Source of the DNA: Rhodococcus sp. G-MC3
Lineage (GTDB): Bacteria; Actinomycetota; Actinomycetes; Mycobacteriales; Mycobacteriaceae
Length of the DNA: 64,000 bases
Assembly: GCF_030063335.1 (NCBI RefSeq)
Contig: NZ_JASISW010000006.1
Coordinates: forward strand, 238,247-302,246
Direction: 5' to 3'
Shown in pieces: positions 9,980 through 17,995 of this stretch. A model generated the notes under the pieces. The model had not been told where the DNA came from. It was given only the letters and a program-made list of their open reading frames with translations, and did not search any database. Numbering within the stretch: position 1 is the stretch's first letter; every line of letters begins with the position of its first letter. A program made the position numbers and the translations under genes.

Positions 9980-10440
9980 CTCGTTGCCGACAGGCTCTCG
10001 GCGTACGGCGCGATGCGCGGCAGGAACACACTCCAACCGTGGACGTGTTGGTTGTACTCGTGCTCCAGAACTGCGATCTCCCAACCTTGTTCGCGGAAGC
10101 CGGTTTCGGTCATTCGCACTGTCGACCCGCTTTCGGCGGGAGACACCTCGAACGTCACGAGCAGCGAATTGGATACTTCCGCAACCTCGCCGACCGGATT
10201 GGTCCACCGGAACACGAACTTTCGCGGCGCATCGACCTCGAGCACGGTGAACGCTGTGATGTGAGCGTCAGGGTCGGCCTTGTCGCCGAAGACCAGTTCA
10301 CCCGTCGAACCCGGGGCCGTCTCGAAGTGAGCGTCGTCGGGCCACCACTGCTTCAGATGCTCGGCGCTGCTGATGACGTCGAACACCACCTCCGGTGATG
10401 CGTCGATGTGAAGCTCGCGTTCGATGCTGGCGTATTCCAT
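9976..10440 (-). CDS. SRPBCC/AHSA1-domain protein
   Basis: This is a single-domain START-like protein of 154 residues. The AHSA1 pattern is clear: an N-terminal IDASPEVVFDVI, then EHLKQWWPDDA, then FRWTNPVG, and a C-terminal helix beginning FREQGWEIAVLEHEYNQHV. Such domains bind a small hydrophobic ligand; the ligand here is unknown. The start at 10440 is preferred because AGAGG sits 7 nt upstream; the in-frame ATG codons at 10446 and 10455 are too close to it or lie upstream. It is the first gene of a two-gene operon with the ArsR repressor. Confidence 0.88.
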   Translation of the reverse strand: MEYASIERELHIDASPEVVFDVISSAEHLKQWWPDDAHFETAPGSTGELVFGDKADPDAHITAFTVLEVDAPRKFVFRWTNPVGEVAEVSNSLLVTFEVSPAESGSTVRMTETGFREQGWEIAVLEHEYNQHVHGWSVFLPRIAPYAESLSATR

Positions 10441-10457
10441 GTCCATACCTCTCATTA

Positions 10458-10472
10458 GCAACCATTGGTTGC
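10458..10472. promoter_or_regulatory. Operator 1 of the SRPBCC-ArsR operon
   Basis: GCAACCATTGGTTGC is a perfect palindrome apart from its central base. It lies 18 bp upstream of the SRPBCC start and is repeated exactly at 10503. ArsR/SRPBCC pairs are usually autoregulated through this kind of site. The role is inferred; the symmetry and the duplication are directly visible. Confidence 0.75.
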
Positions 10473-10502
10473 GTATGACTGTAGGCCCCGACATCGATAA
10501 AC

Positions 10503-10517
10503 GCAACCATTGGTTGC
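10503..10517. promoter_or_regulatory. Operator 2 of the SRPBCC-ArsR operon
   Basis: This is an identical second copy of GCAACCATTGGTTGC. The centre-to-centre distance to the first copy is 45 bp, slightly over four helical turns. Two dimers could therefore bind on nearly the same face of the DNA and flank the promoter. Confidence 0.75.
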
Positions 10518-10538
10518 GAATCGCTTGGGGCGCTGATC

Positions 10539-11165
10539 CTAGGCTGAGAACCACCAATGTCGAGTACTGATCATGGCACCGGCCACCAAAAGCCCGTAGA
10601 GCACGGCGGTTGCGCATGCTCCCGGCCAGAACTTCTCCGGCACCGACGCGGTCCACCGATGGTCGTCGGCTTGGCGCAGGTCGAACGGTAAATCGCTGAC
10701 GCACTGAGCTTTCGGGAGCAGAGGATGCGCGAGTACCACTCCGGAGGTGTACGGCAGACCCCGGATCTCGACGCTCCGTTGCTCGCCCCCGACGGTGTAC
10801 GTCACCAGATTGTCGGTGATATCGCCGGTGAACCATCCGCGGTGAACCCGCCATCCGGTAGCGTGCGAGATCCTGCGCGTGGACGCTCCGACCGACGTCG
10901 ACGCGGCGCCCTGGACGTCGGCCACTTCTCCCGATCGCAGCACTGTCCACCACCGAGCGATACTACGAATTCGCGCTGCAAGTCCCGCCATGATCAGTGC
11001 GATGAACACTGCAGGAACGAGGGCGGGAACGTGAACCAGAAGCGCACCCGGAACGACGAACACGAGTAATACGAAGTAACTTTCGCGCCAGTCCCAGACC
11101 AACAATGCCGTCACCGGGGCAGCTGACGGAACCCGTCGCATTCGCACGAGCGGGGCGTCGGACAT
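10539..11165 (-). CDS. Hypothetical membrane protein (PH-domain-like)
   Basis: This 208-residue protein has a hydrophobic pair near residues 28-65 (ESYFVLLVFVVPGALLVHVP), a soluble central part, and a final membrane segment near 185-203. The two N-terminal helices followed by a basic beta-rich segment recall small bacterial PH-like (DUF304-type) membrane proteins, but I do not recognise it firmly. Its start lies 2 bp after the MFS stop, so it is the last gene of the GntR-MFS operon. Its role is unknown. Confidence 0.7.
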   Translation of the reverse strand: MSDAPLVRMRRVPSAAPVTALLVWDWRESYFVLLVFVVPGALLVHVPALVPAVFIALIMAGLAARIRSIARWWTVLRSGEVADVQGAASTSVGASTRRISHATGWRVHRGWFTGDITDNLVTYTVGGEQRSVEIRGLPYTSGVVLAHPLLPKAQCVSDLPFDLRQADDHRWTASVPEKFWPGACATAVLYGLLVAGAMISTRHWWFSA

Positions 11166-11167
11166 AG

Positions 11168-12412
11168 TCAGGTGAGCTTAGACGCTTCCGACGGAAGGTG
11201 GGAGGTGGAACGCAGCCGGACGAAGACCCAGCAGATACCGGCCATCGCTGCCCCGAACACGAAGATTCTCGGGTAGGTGATCGCGACTGGCCAGGCCTCG
11301 GTGAGCGCCGACAGAATCGCCGGGACCGCGAATCCGAGGTAGGTGAGCGAGTAGAACACTGCGGTCAGTCCGGCAAGGTCGTCGGGACCTGCGATGCGTT
11401 GCACCTCTTGAAGTCCCGACACAAGGGCCATCCCATATCCGCAGCCCAGCACGGCCGCGGCGATCAACGCGGCGGCAATCGTCAGAACCGACGCCGCCCA
11501 CGCCGCCAGCAGCATTCCGAACACGAGAATCGACAGGGCGATCAGCGCGCCGCGAGCGGCGTTCGGGGTGTCGATCTTGCGCCCGACGGCCTGGATCGCG
11601 AAACCCGCACCGAGTGCAAGAACAGACATCAGCGCCGAGAGTGCGACCGGATAACCACCGCTGCGCTCCGCCATCAGCGACGGCAACACCGCGTAGGCGA
11701 CGCTCGCCGCACCGAACACCCACGGAGCGAGAGGAACCACGACGAACAGGAAACGACGATGCGACGCCGCGGGGATTCTCAGATCGTCCATCAGCCGCCG
11801 ACGGTGCTGTCGGGGAACCGCAGGGCGGGTTTCCGGGACGGAGGTCATCGCAAGTCCTGCAGCAAGACAGATCGCTACGTGGACGATGTATGCGAGGTGA
11901 GTCGGCCACTGAGCCCATTGGGCGAGGACTCCAGCAACTCCGGCGCCGAGCGCGAAACCCGCCGTCAGGCTCATCGCGGCTCGCCGTGCTCCGGCGCCGG
12001 GCCCTGCAGTGGCGTCGCGCGCAGAGAGCTCTTTCACCCAGCTACCGCCAACGGCCATGCCGATGCCGAGAGCAACACCGCTCAGCACGCGCCCGCCGAA
12101 CAGTACGACCGCGGTGTCGGCACCGAAGGCGATCAGAATGGAGCCGGCAGCGGCGACCGCCGTCGCGGGCAGCATCACCGGTCGTCGACCGATACGGTCG
12201 GACAGCGGCCCGCAGATCAGTAGCGCCGGAACGATTCCGATGACGTAGGCGAACAGGAACGTGTCGACGGTGACCGCCGAGAACCCGTGATCCAATCTGT
12301 ACATCACCAGCAGCGGGGTGAATTCGTTACCACCCCACGCCACCGCGAACATGCCTGAGGCAACGAGTATCCATCGCCCGGTTCTGGTGTCGACGTCCTG
12401 TGTGAGAGTCAT
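11168..12412 (-). CDS. Major facilitator superfamily transporter
   Basis: The protein has 414 residues with about 12 predicted membrane segments. The loop between segments 2 and 3 carries the MFS signature GPLSDRIGRRPV near residue 65. A long basic loop near residues 195-210 (PRQHRRRLMDD) separates the two six-helix halves. It lies in an operon behind a GntR regulator (ATGA overlap), which probably controls it. The substrate cannot be told; small-molecule efflux or uptake are both possible. Confidence 0.9.
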   Translation of the reverse strand: MTLTQDVDTRTGRWILVASGMFAVAWGGNEFTPLLVMYRLDHGFSAVTVDTFLFAYVIGIVPALLICGPLSDRIGRRPVMLPATAVAAAGSILIAFGADTAVVLFGGRVLSGVALGIGMAVGGSWVKELSARDATAGPGAGARRAAMSLTAGFALGAGVAGVLAQWAQWPTHLAYIVHVAICLAAGLAMTSVPETRPAVPRQHRRRLMDDLRIPAASHRRFLFVVVPLAPWVFGAASVAYAVLPSLMAERSGGYPVALSALMSVLALGAGFAIQAVGRKIDTPNAARGALIALSILVFGMLLAAWAASVLTIAAALIAAAVLGCGYGMALVSGLQEVQRIAGPDDLAGLTAVFYSLTYLGFAVPAILSALTEAWPVAITYPRIFVFGAAMAGICWVFVRLRSTSHLPSEASKLT

Positions 12413-13059
12413 TGCGTATCCCCCTCGTTCAATCCATGTGTTCGGCGCATGTGTGCATCGACCGCAACCGAGAAGCTCTCCGCATCCGCAATTTCGATCA
12501 GATCTGTCAGGTGGGTGTGATCGTCGACGATCCGTGAGATCTGAGCCGGGTCGCGGGCGAGCGAGTGCGTCGTCATCCGGCGCTGTCGCTCGCGGAGGCC
12601 CGCATAGAAGGCGTCGAGCAGTGGGTTGCCGCCCGCTCTGACGATGAACCGGTGGAAGTCGGCGTCGGCGGCGCTGAACTCGGCCCGGCTGCCTTCGGCT
12701 GCGATGACGCGTTGGCGCACCAGGCTGGCGCGGAGGTCGGCGACGAGTGCTGTTCGTACTCGACTGTCGGTCACGACGGCCTCGACGCTGCCGGTTTCGA
12801 CGAGCCGTCGTGCCGAGACGACATGCTCGGCTTCGCCTGGTGCGATGGGGACGACGAGGGCGCCGCGTTTCGGGTAGAGCCGCATCCAGCCTTCGACCTG
12901 CAGACGCAAGAACGCCTCCCGGACGGGGGTGCGGCTGACGTCCATGGTCGTGGCGATGTCGCCTTCACTGACCAGTTCGCCGCCGGGAAGTTCGCCGGTG
13001 ACGATCATTTCCTTGACGGTCAGGTAGGCCTGTTCGGAGGCGGACACTGAGTTAGACAC
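12409..13059 (-). CDS. GntR-family regulator, FadR/FCD subfamily
   Basis: The protein has 216 residues. An N-terminal winged helix (about 5-75) contains the GntR pattern VSEGDIATTMDVSRTPVREA. The rest is the all-helical FCD ligand domain, with the metal-type residues D..H in AADADFHRFI and a later His in VDDHTHLTDL. Such regulators usually sense a carboxylate. Its stop overlaps the MFS start, so it probably regulates the transporter downstream. No clear operator was identified in the AT-richer stretch just upstream (13050-13075). Confidence 0.9.
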   Translation of the reverse strand: MSNSVSASEQAYLTVKEMIVTGELPGGELVSEGDIATTMDVSRTPVREAFLRLQVEGWMRLYPKRGALVVPIAPGEAEHVVSARRLVETGSVEAVVTDSRVRTALVADLRASLVRQRVIAAEGSRAEFSAADADFHRFIVRAGGNPLLDAFYAGLRERQRRMTTHSLARDPAQISRIVDDHTHLTDLIEIADAESFSVAVDAHMRRTHGLNEGDTQ

Positions 13060-13075
13060 AACATAGATACTAGAT

Positions 13076-13148
13076 GATGCGCTCCGCGCCCGTGAGTGGC
13101 AAGCAACACACGGCGGTACTTAAACGCGCACGGGCGCGCAGCGCATCA
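13076..13148. repeat. Interspersed hairpin repeat, family 1, copy A
   Basis: Two 19-nt arms (13076-13094 and 13129-13147) are complementary with one mismatch, around a 34-nt loop. The right arm runs into the stop codon of the 65-residue protein (13146-13148). The same core, CCCGTGCGCGTTT, then GTGT and then CACTCACGGG, recurs at 13893, 17920, 26342 and 39310. It may act as a factor-assisted terminator or be a REP/MITE-like element; no T-tract follows. Confidence 0.7.
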
Positions 13149-13343
13149 CGGCACCCAATACCTCGTCGCGAGTTCGTCGACCAGCGGATCGCCGTCGTCG
13201 ACCTCGTCGAGCGCTGCGAGATCGTCGCTGATGGCGTTGAACCTGGGATCGTCGCCCTCGGCCACTTCGGCATCCGTCGCACCGTCGCCACTGAGCTGGT
13301 CGAGCAGCTTGGCGCGGACTCGCGCTTTCAAGGAGTCGGTCAT
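13146..13343 (-). CDS. Small acidic conserved-type hypothetical protein
   Basis: This is a 65-residue soluble protein, acidic in its second half (DDLAALDEVDDGDPLVDE), with a basic N-terminal helix (MTDSLKARVRAKLLDQL). I recognise no domain. Its ATG overlaps the stop of the upstream 32-residue membrane peptide (ATGA), so the two are translationally coupled. Its stop codon lies inside hairpin repeat copy A. The tight packing supports it as a real gene. Confidence 0.65.
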   Translation of the reverse strand: MTDSLKARVRAKLLDQLSGDGATDAEVAEGDDPRFNAISDDLAALDEVDDGDPLVDELATRYWVP

Positions 13344-13438
13344 TCGTCGTCACCCTTCTTGAACACTCGACGTGCGGTGGGGATGAGCACCACCAGCGCT
13401 CCGACGAGCACTACCACTCCGAACACTTCCATCCACAC
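13340..13438 (-). CDS. Single-span membrane micro-protein (32 residues)
   Basis: A GTG at 13438 has AAAGGA 9 nt upstream and gives a 32-residue peptide. It consists of one membrane helix (EVFGVVVLVGALVVLIP) followed by a basic tail (TARRVFKKGDDE). It overlaps the next gene by ATGA, which suggests it is translated. A shorter version from the ATG at 13432 is possible. The function is unknown; it may be a small membrane partner of its neighbours (a DUF2752 protein upstream and the acidic protein downstream). Confidence 0.6.
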   Translation of the reverse strand: MWMEVFGVVVLVGALVVLIPTARRVFKKGDDE

Positions 13439-13454
13439 GATGATCTGTCCTTTC

Positions 13455-13868
13455 TTACGGCGCGAGCGCACTGCCCACGGGGAGGTTTCGGAGAACGGTG
13501 AACGACACCAACACCGCAAGCCCGCCGATGACGAACCAACGCGGAGGTCGCCCGATGTCGAGGGTGCGGCCTGTTGCTCGCGCCCTGGCCCACAGTCCCC
13601 ACACAGCGACGCCCACCACCAGAAGCAGCACCGCGAGGATGTTCGACGACATCGCCGACGCCACATCACCATGCACCAGGTTCCCTGCCGCCCGGGTTGC
13701 CCCACAGCCCGGGCACCACAGTCCTGTCATCGCGTGGAAGGGGCACGGCAGGTACGTCGACGTGCGGGGATCTCGGAAATACAGCACCGCCCCGGAGGCA
13801 ACGGCAGCAGCGGCCACCGACACGGGCGCGGCAAGGGCATTGCGCCTGCTCGTCCCGGTCGTTGCCAT
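13455..13868 (-). CDS. DUF2752 membrane protein
   Basis: The protein has 137 residues with three membrane segments (about 12-30, 75-95, 110-128). The DUF2752 signature is present between the first two: LPCPFHAMTGLWCPGCGATR, with a Cys-x10-Cys-x2-Cys arrangement near residues 40-60. DUF2752 proteins are small inner-membrane proteins of unknown role. It heads the small cluster that continues with the 32- and 65-residue proteins. Confidence 0.85.
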   Translation of the reverse strand: MATTGTSRRNALAAPVSVAAAAVASGAVLYFRDPRTSTYLPCPFHAMTGLWCPGCGATRAAGNLVHGDVASAMSSNILAVLLLVVGVAVWGLWARARATGRTLDIGRPPRWFVIGGLAVLVSFTVLRNLPVGSALAP

Positions 13869-13892
13869 GAGCCCAGCCTAGTTGTTGGAGCT

Positions 13893-13948
13893 ACGCACCC
13901 CGTGCGCGCTTCGTGACATCGAGGCGTGCTTTTTCACTCACGCGCAGG
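13893..13948. repeat. Interspersed hairpin repeat, family 1, copy D
   Basis: The stretch from GCACCCCGTGCGCGCTT to CACTCACGCGC matches the family 1 core found at 13076, 17920, 26342 and 39310. Unlike the others it lies between divergent genes (DUF2752 and the frameshifted secreted protein), not at a 3' end. That argues for an interspersed repeat and not only a terminator. Confidence 0.5.
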
Positions 13949-14092
13949 TCGAGAGCGGACCTGCCATTCACCCGAATCGGATGAACGCTCGGCAATCGCT
14001 CACGCCAACCGAGGACCGGGACCGGGACCATCATCGAGAAAGCCATCACGGTCCTCCTCGCGGGGCCGTTCGCACGCGAGAGTGGAGCAGAC

Positions 14093-14673
14093 ATGCGACT
14101 TACCAAGATGCGGATAACCGTCGCCGCCGTGGCAGCGGTCGCGCTCACCGGAACTACCGTCGGCACGGCGCAGGCCGAACCGGTTCCGGTCGGATATTCG
14201 ATCACCTCGGACGGCCTGGGCACCGTACGGACAATCCTCGACGCCGGGGCGTTCCGGATCGACGCCAACGGGACGTCGGTGTCGATCGTCGACAATCGGG
14301 CACGGCGCTGACGTCGATTCCATTGGCCTATTCCGTGGACGACGCGCTCTACCCGGTGGCCGCATCGGTCGGCGCCGACGGACGATCCCTGACCGTGACG
14401 CCCGAGTTCCCGTCGCTCCTCCACCCCGTCTACAGCCCTGCTGCCTACGAGAATCTGGTGACCCAGATCCAAATCGGTTGGCAGAACGGCGGTTCGGTGA
14501 CTGGCAGCATCGGCGCCGGCATCGGCGCGGCGGTCGGGTGCGTACTGTTCCTGTTCGTAGGCTGCATTCCCGGTGCCGCGCTCGGTGCGGCGATCGGCGT
14601 GGTCAACGGTGTCGTGAGCGCCAATCCTGCTGTGACGCCTGCAGCTTTCGAATTCTTGCGCACCCTGCCATGA
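14093..14673 (+). pseudogene. Secreted protein with glycine-rich membrane-active C terminus, apparent frameshift
   Basis: An ATG at 14093 (GGAG 5 nt upstream) starts a clear signal peptide ending TAQA near residue 28. The frame continues to about SVSIVDN and then hits a TGA at 14309. One base shift near 14290-14300 restores a long frame: SGTALTSIPLAYSVDD, then a Gly/Ala-rich stretch (SIGAGIGAAVGCVLFLF and GAALGAAIGVVNG), ending at 14673. The two parts make one coherent exported protein of about 193 residues, as in Nocardiaceae secreted proteins of unknown function. Either the gene is broken, or the assembly lost one base. Confidence 0.7.
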
Positions 14674-14687
14674 CCGAGAGGTGACTG

Positions 14688-15044
14688 TCAGGGCGTGACG
14701 ATCACAGTTCCCGTCATGTCCGGGTGCGGCGTGCAGTGGTACGTGAAGGTGCCGGGTTCGGTGAACGTGTGCTTGTACGAGCTCGCCTCCATCAGCGGGC
14801 TACGGAACGCACGGTCGTCGGCGACGACGTCGTGCGCCATGCCGCCGTCGTCGAACATCCAGGTGACGGTGTCCCCGACGGCGATAGTGATGGACTGCGG
14901 CGTGTACGACCGGTTGGCGACCGTCACCTGGTTGGGGGCTGCCGGTGCTGTGGTTTCCGCAGGCGCTTGCCCCTGCGAACTGCACCCCACGACGGAGGCG
15001 AGTACGAGTGCTGCAATGCCGGGAACCACCGAAGACGATCTCAC
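14688..15044 (-). CDS. Cupredoxin (plastocyanin-like) lipoprotein
   Basis: The protein has 118 residues. A lipobox (VVGC, Cys near 21) follows a short signal peptide, so it should be anchored outside the membrane. The rest is a blue-copper fold with ligands visible as His in GGMAHDVV and the cluster Cys, His, Met in YHCTPHPDM. This is the amicyanin/plastocyanin-type site. It probably carries electrons or copper at the cell surface. It is convergent with the frameshifted secreted-protein gene (14-bp gap). Confidence 0.92.
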   Translation of the reverse strand: MRSSSVVPGIAALVLASVVGCSSQGQAPAETTAPAAPNQVTVANRSYTPQSITIAVGDTVTWMFDDGGMAHDVVADDRAFRSPLMEASSYKHTFTEPGTFTYHCTPHPDMTGTVIVTP

Positions 15045-15086
15045 CCGGTCCAGGCTACGGACGTGTGCGTTCCGACGCCCGCGCAG

Positions 15087-15776
15087 CTAGTCGACGGCCT
15101 CCAGCCCCTGACGCCGATCACCGGGTGACCGATGCGGACAGCTGACGCACATTCCTGCGATGTCGGTGCGGTACAGAAGGCAGCACGAGCAGCGCTGGGT
15201 GAACGGTCTGCCGTTCACGTCGAGAAACCGCGGCTTCGGCAGCGCCGTTCCCATCTTCGAGACGAGGGCGGTGGCGAAGAAAGTGCCGAGTGATCTGTCG
15301 CCGAGCGCTGCCCCGACGTCGAGGCAGCGGTTGGCAATGGAGTCCGTGACGATCGCCCACAGTGTTCGTTCCAGTGTCGCCGACACCTCGGCCAGTGGTT
15401 CGATGATCGACGCCAGCGCCTCGGTCAGTGCCTCGATGGCGTCACCGACCTCCACCGCGTCGCCGCCCACCACCCCGAGAAGATCGCCGTCAGGTCCGAC
15501 GGAACACCGACGCGCGGACAACGCCGGATCGCCGACCTGACCGGTGACCATCGCCGACGCCACCGTCAGAAACAACAGTGTCGAACTCGTCGAGTACCAC
15601 CACAGTGTTCCGGCGACGGATAAGTCCGAGCACCCGAAACGTCGCCCGGTGTCGGCCACTCGTTCGCCCAGCCACTCCGGATCGGACAACGATGTGGCGG
15701 GCAGATCGAACGGGCCCTCGACGTACGGCTGCAGAGCGGGGACACGTGCAACGGTGCGATCGACGAAGTCAGACAC
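15087..15776 (-). CDS. FhuF-like (2Fe-2S) ferric-siderophore reductase
   Basis: The protein has 229 residues. The C terminus carries Cys-Cys-x10-Cys-x2-Cys (CCLLYRTDIAGMCVSC), the unusual 2Fe-2S ligand set of the FhuF C-terminal domain. The N-terminal part resembles actinobacterial FhuF-like proteins. The predicted role is cytoplasmic reduction of ferric siderophores to release iron. It overlaps the start region of its neighbour: the FUSC gene upstream ends inside its first codons (8-nt overlap), so they are coupled. Confidence 0.82.
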   Translation of the reverse strand: MSDFVDRTVARVPALQPYVEGPFDLPATSLSDPEWLGERVADTGRRFGCSDLSVAGTLWWYSTSSTLLFLTVASAMVTGQVGDPALSARRCSVGPDGDLLGVVGGDAVEVGDAIEALTEALASIIEPLAEVSATLERTLWAIVTDSIANRCLDVGAALGDRSLGTFFATALVSKMGTALPKPRFLDVNGRPFTQRCSCCLLYRTDIAGMCVSCPHRSPGDRRQGLEAVD

Positions 15777-17832
15777 GAGTGAGCGCCTCCCCCATCGTTC
15801 GGTTCAGCGTGCCGAGCGACCGGACAGCACTGCGGACCGGACCGGAAGTGGTGGGCGAGGACAACATTACGTCGGTTGCCGAAGTTTCGGTGAGCTTCTC
15901 CGGCGGCTCGACGTGTTCGCCTGAGATAGCGCGTTTGACATCGGCGATGATTGCCTTGGCAACCTCGGCTGCCTCTTTCAATGCCTCGGCGGTTGCCTCC
16001 GAGGGTCCGGTGTCCGGATCGGCGCGGGATGCACCGACGCCCGCCCGCGCAAGCGCATGCGACGACCTGTTGCTGACGGTCATGATGCGCAGCAGACGCT
16101 TGGCGCCGCGCCTGGTACGAGCCGTCGGCCCCAGTTCGAGCGGTTTACCAGCCGCCACAAGATCTTTCAACGCGTTGTCGAGTTTGCGCATGTCCGTGAC
16201 GAGATGAGTCTCGGTCCCCGGTTCGACGACGGAGGCGATGCTGGAGTCGATGATCGACGTCATCTGGTCGAGGTAGTCGTCGACCTTCGACGTCATCGTC
16301 GACCTGGTGCCCGTGGAGAAGATGAAATAGGCCGACGCGATTCCGACCAGCCCGCCCGCAGCCGTCTCGTAGATTCGAAGTTCGAGTACCCCGATGCTGA
16401 ACGTGCCGAGCAGACCGTAGAGCATCGCGAGCATGACGGTGATGAAAAACGACAGCAACGCGTACGCGACCGTAACAAGGTAGAACGCGAAAAAGACGCA
16501 GACAACCAGCAGCACCACCTGCACCGGTTGATTGTTGCCCACCAACGCCGAAAGCACTACGCCAGCAAGCACTCCCGCGATTGTTCCGACGACTCGGTGG
16601 CCTGCACGGGAAAGAATTTCACCGCGCGTCGACGCACCGGTGAACACGAGAAAGGCCGTCAGGACCGCCCAGTACCAGCGGTCCGGCGAGATGATCTCGC
16701 CGAGAATCGTTGCGGCGCTCGTTGCGACGGCAACCTGGACGGCCGCCTTGGTACTGGGATTCAGCCCGGTCGCCTCATCGTCGACCTCGGCCTTCTCTCT
16801 CGGTTCGGAGTCGATACGCAACGCGTTGCTCGTGATGTGGTGTATCGCGATATGCGCCTGCACCGCTCGCATTGCGACGGTGGTGGCGATGCCTGCCCTG
16901 GTGGACGGATCCGATTTGTCGGCGGCGGCCGCTGCGAGTCGCCTCGCTGCACGCAGCTGGTCATCGGACGGGCGGTTCTGCAGGCACGAGCCGAGCGCGG
17001 TGGTTGCCTGCCCGAGAGACTTGGGCCATGGCTTCTCCGGGTCGAGCGCCCACAGTGCGCTGACGAGTTGCTCGGTGGCGATCTGCGCGTCGAAGATGCG
17101 AAGCGAGAGATCGGAATTGGTGACCGACAGGAGCTGAGCGGCATCGTTTCGGTCCAGCCAGTCGTCGATCATCAGCGCTGTGGATCCGAGCTTGTCGAGT
17201 CGTTTGCGCAGCAACGGGAGGTTGCGGTCGGCCCGGTTGGAGGCAACCTCTAGCACGTCGATCGACGCTGCGCGCAGGGCTCGGACGAGCCTGCGCAGTT
17301 CCAGGCTCGGCCGTTCGGGCAGGATCACCGTGCGGACGAGCAGTGATATGGCCACCCCGACGACGATCGACACTGCCAGGATCGGAATCTGGTCGGGAGT
17401 TGCTCGCAGGAACAGTGCGAAGAAGTAACAGATGAACGCAACCATCCCGAGCGCGGTGCCACGCGGCCCGTAGCGCCGTACCCACACCGCGACGAAGAGC
17501 ACCACGATGAATCCGACGTCGGCGATCTTCCCGAACTCCGAGAGCACCGCGGACAACGACACCGCGCCAGCAGCAGGAAAGACAAGGAGCAGCGTGGTGA
17601 TTACCCGGCTTCGCTGATCCTTGTCCTTCACTGCTGCCGAGGACTGCATGGCCACGACGGTCCCCAGCATCGCGACGGTGATGGGTTGGCCGATCGAGCG
17701 CGAGCCGGGGATCAGAATCGCAATGGCCAAGATGACGGTGACGGTCGTTGTCGTAGCACTGCGTAACCGGAGGCGGCCGGGATCCGAGACGGTCAGAAAG
17801 CGACCTGCCTCCGACAGTAACCGAACTACCAT
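15769..17832 (-). CDS. FUSC-family transporter (aromatic acid exporter type)
   Basis: The protein has 687 residues in two repeats, each with a block of about six membrane segments (about residues 25-180 and 355-500) followed by a soluble helical domain. The second block has the FUSC/ArAE-type beginning AVATSAATILGEIISPDRWYWAVLTAF. Such proteins export aromatic acids or related small molecules. It is the first gene of a pair with the FhuF-like reductase. That pairing makes export or handling of an iron ligand an option, but this is speculation. Confidence 0.83.
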   Translation of the reverse strand: MVVRLLSEAGRFLTVSDPGRLRLRSATTTTVTVILAIAILIPGSRSIGQPITVAMLGTVVAMQSSAAVKDKDQRSRVITTLLLVFPAAGAVSLSAVLSEFGKIADVGFIVVLFVAVWVRRYGPRGTALGMVAFICYFFALFLRATPDQIPILAVSIVVGVAISLLVRTVILPERPSLELRRLVRALRAASIDVLEVASNRADRNLPLLRKRLDKLGSTALMIDDWLDRNDAAQLLSVTNSDLSLRIFDAQIATEQLVSALWALDPEKPWPKSLGQATTALGSCLQNRPSDDQLRAARRLAAAAADKSDPSTRAGIATTVAMRAVQAHIAIHHITSNALRIDSEPREKAEVDDEATGLNPSTKAAVQVAVATSAATILGEIISPDRWYWAVLTAFLVFTGASTRGEILSRAGHRVVGTIAGVLAGVVLSALVGNNQPVQVVLLVVCVFFAFYLVTVAYALLSFFITVMLAMLYGLLGTFSIGVLELRIYETAAGGLVGIASAYFIFSTGTRSTMTSKVDDYLDQMTSIIDSSIASVVEPGTETHLVTDMRKLDNALKDLVAAGKPLELGPTARTRRGAKRLLRIMTVSNRSSHALARAGVGASRADPDTGPSEATAEALKEAAEVAKAIIADVKRAISGEHVEPPEKLTETSATDVMLSSPTTSGPVRSAVRSLGTLNRTMGEALTRV

Positions 17833-17919
17833 TCACCGATTATGCGGCTCGGCGGTCTGTGCGGGTCCAATTGGTGCCAATTCCCCCCGCGGTGCACGCG
17901 CGACCCACGGTATGCGGAT

Positions 17920-17995
17920 GCGGTTCCCGCCATTGCGCGCTTGGGTACAACCACATGTTGCTCAGCACTCACGGGTGGCGGAGCCGCCTGATCGC
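17920..17995. repeat. Interspersed hairpin repeat, family 1, copy E
   Basis: The stretch contains GCGCGCTTGGGTAC, then ATGTTGCT, then CACTCACGGGTGGCGG. It matches copies A and B in the loop (GCTTGGGTAC is shared with copy B). The stop codon of the GAF regulator (17969-17971) falls inside the CACTCACGGG part. The arms are weaker than in copy A. Confidence 0.5.

Noticed and set aside
16057..17253. 398-codon plus-strand frame opposite the FUSC gene
   Set aside because: Very Arg-rich without domains, and the minus strand shows a coherent membrane protein.
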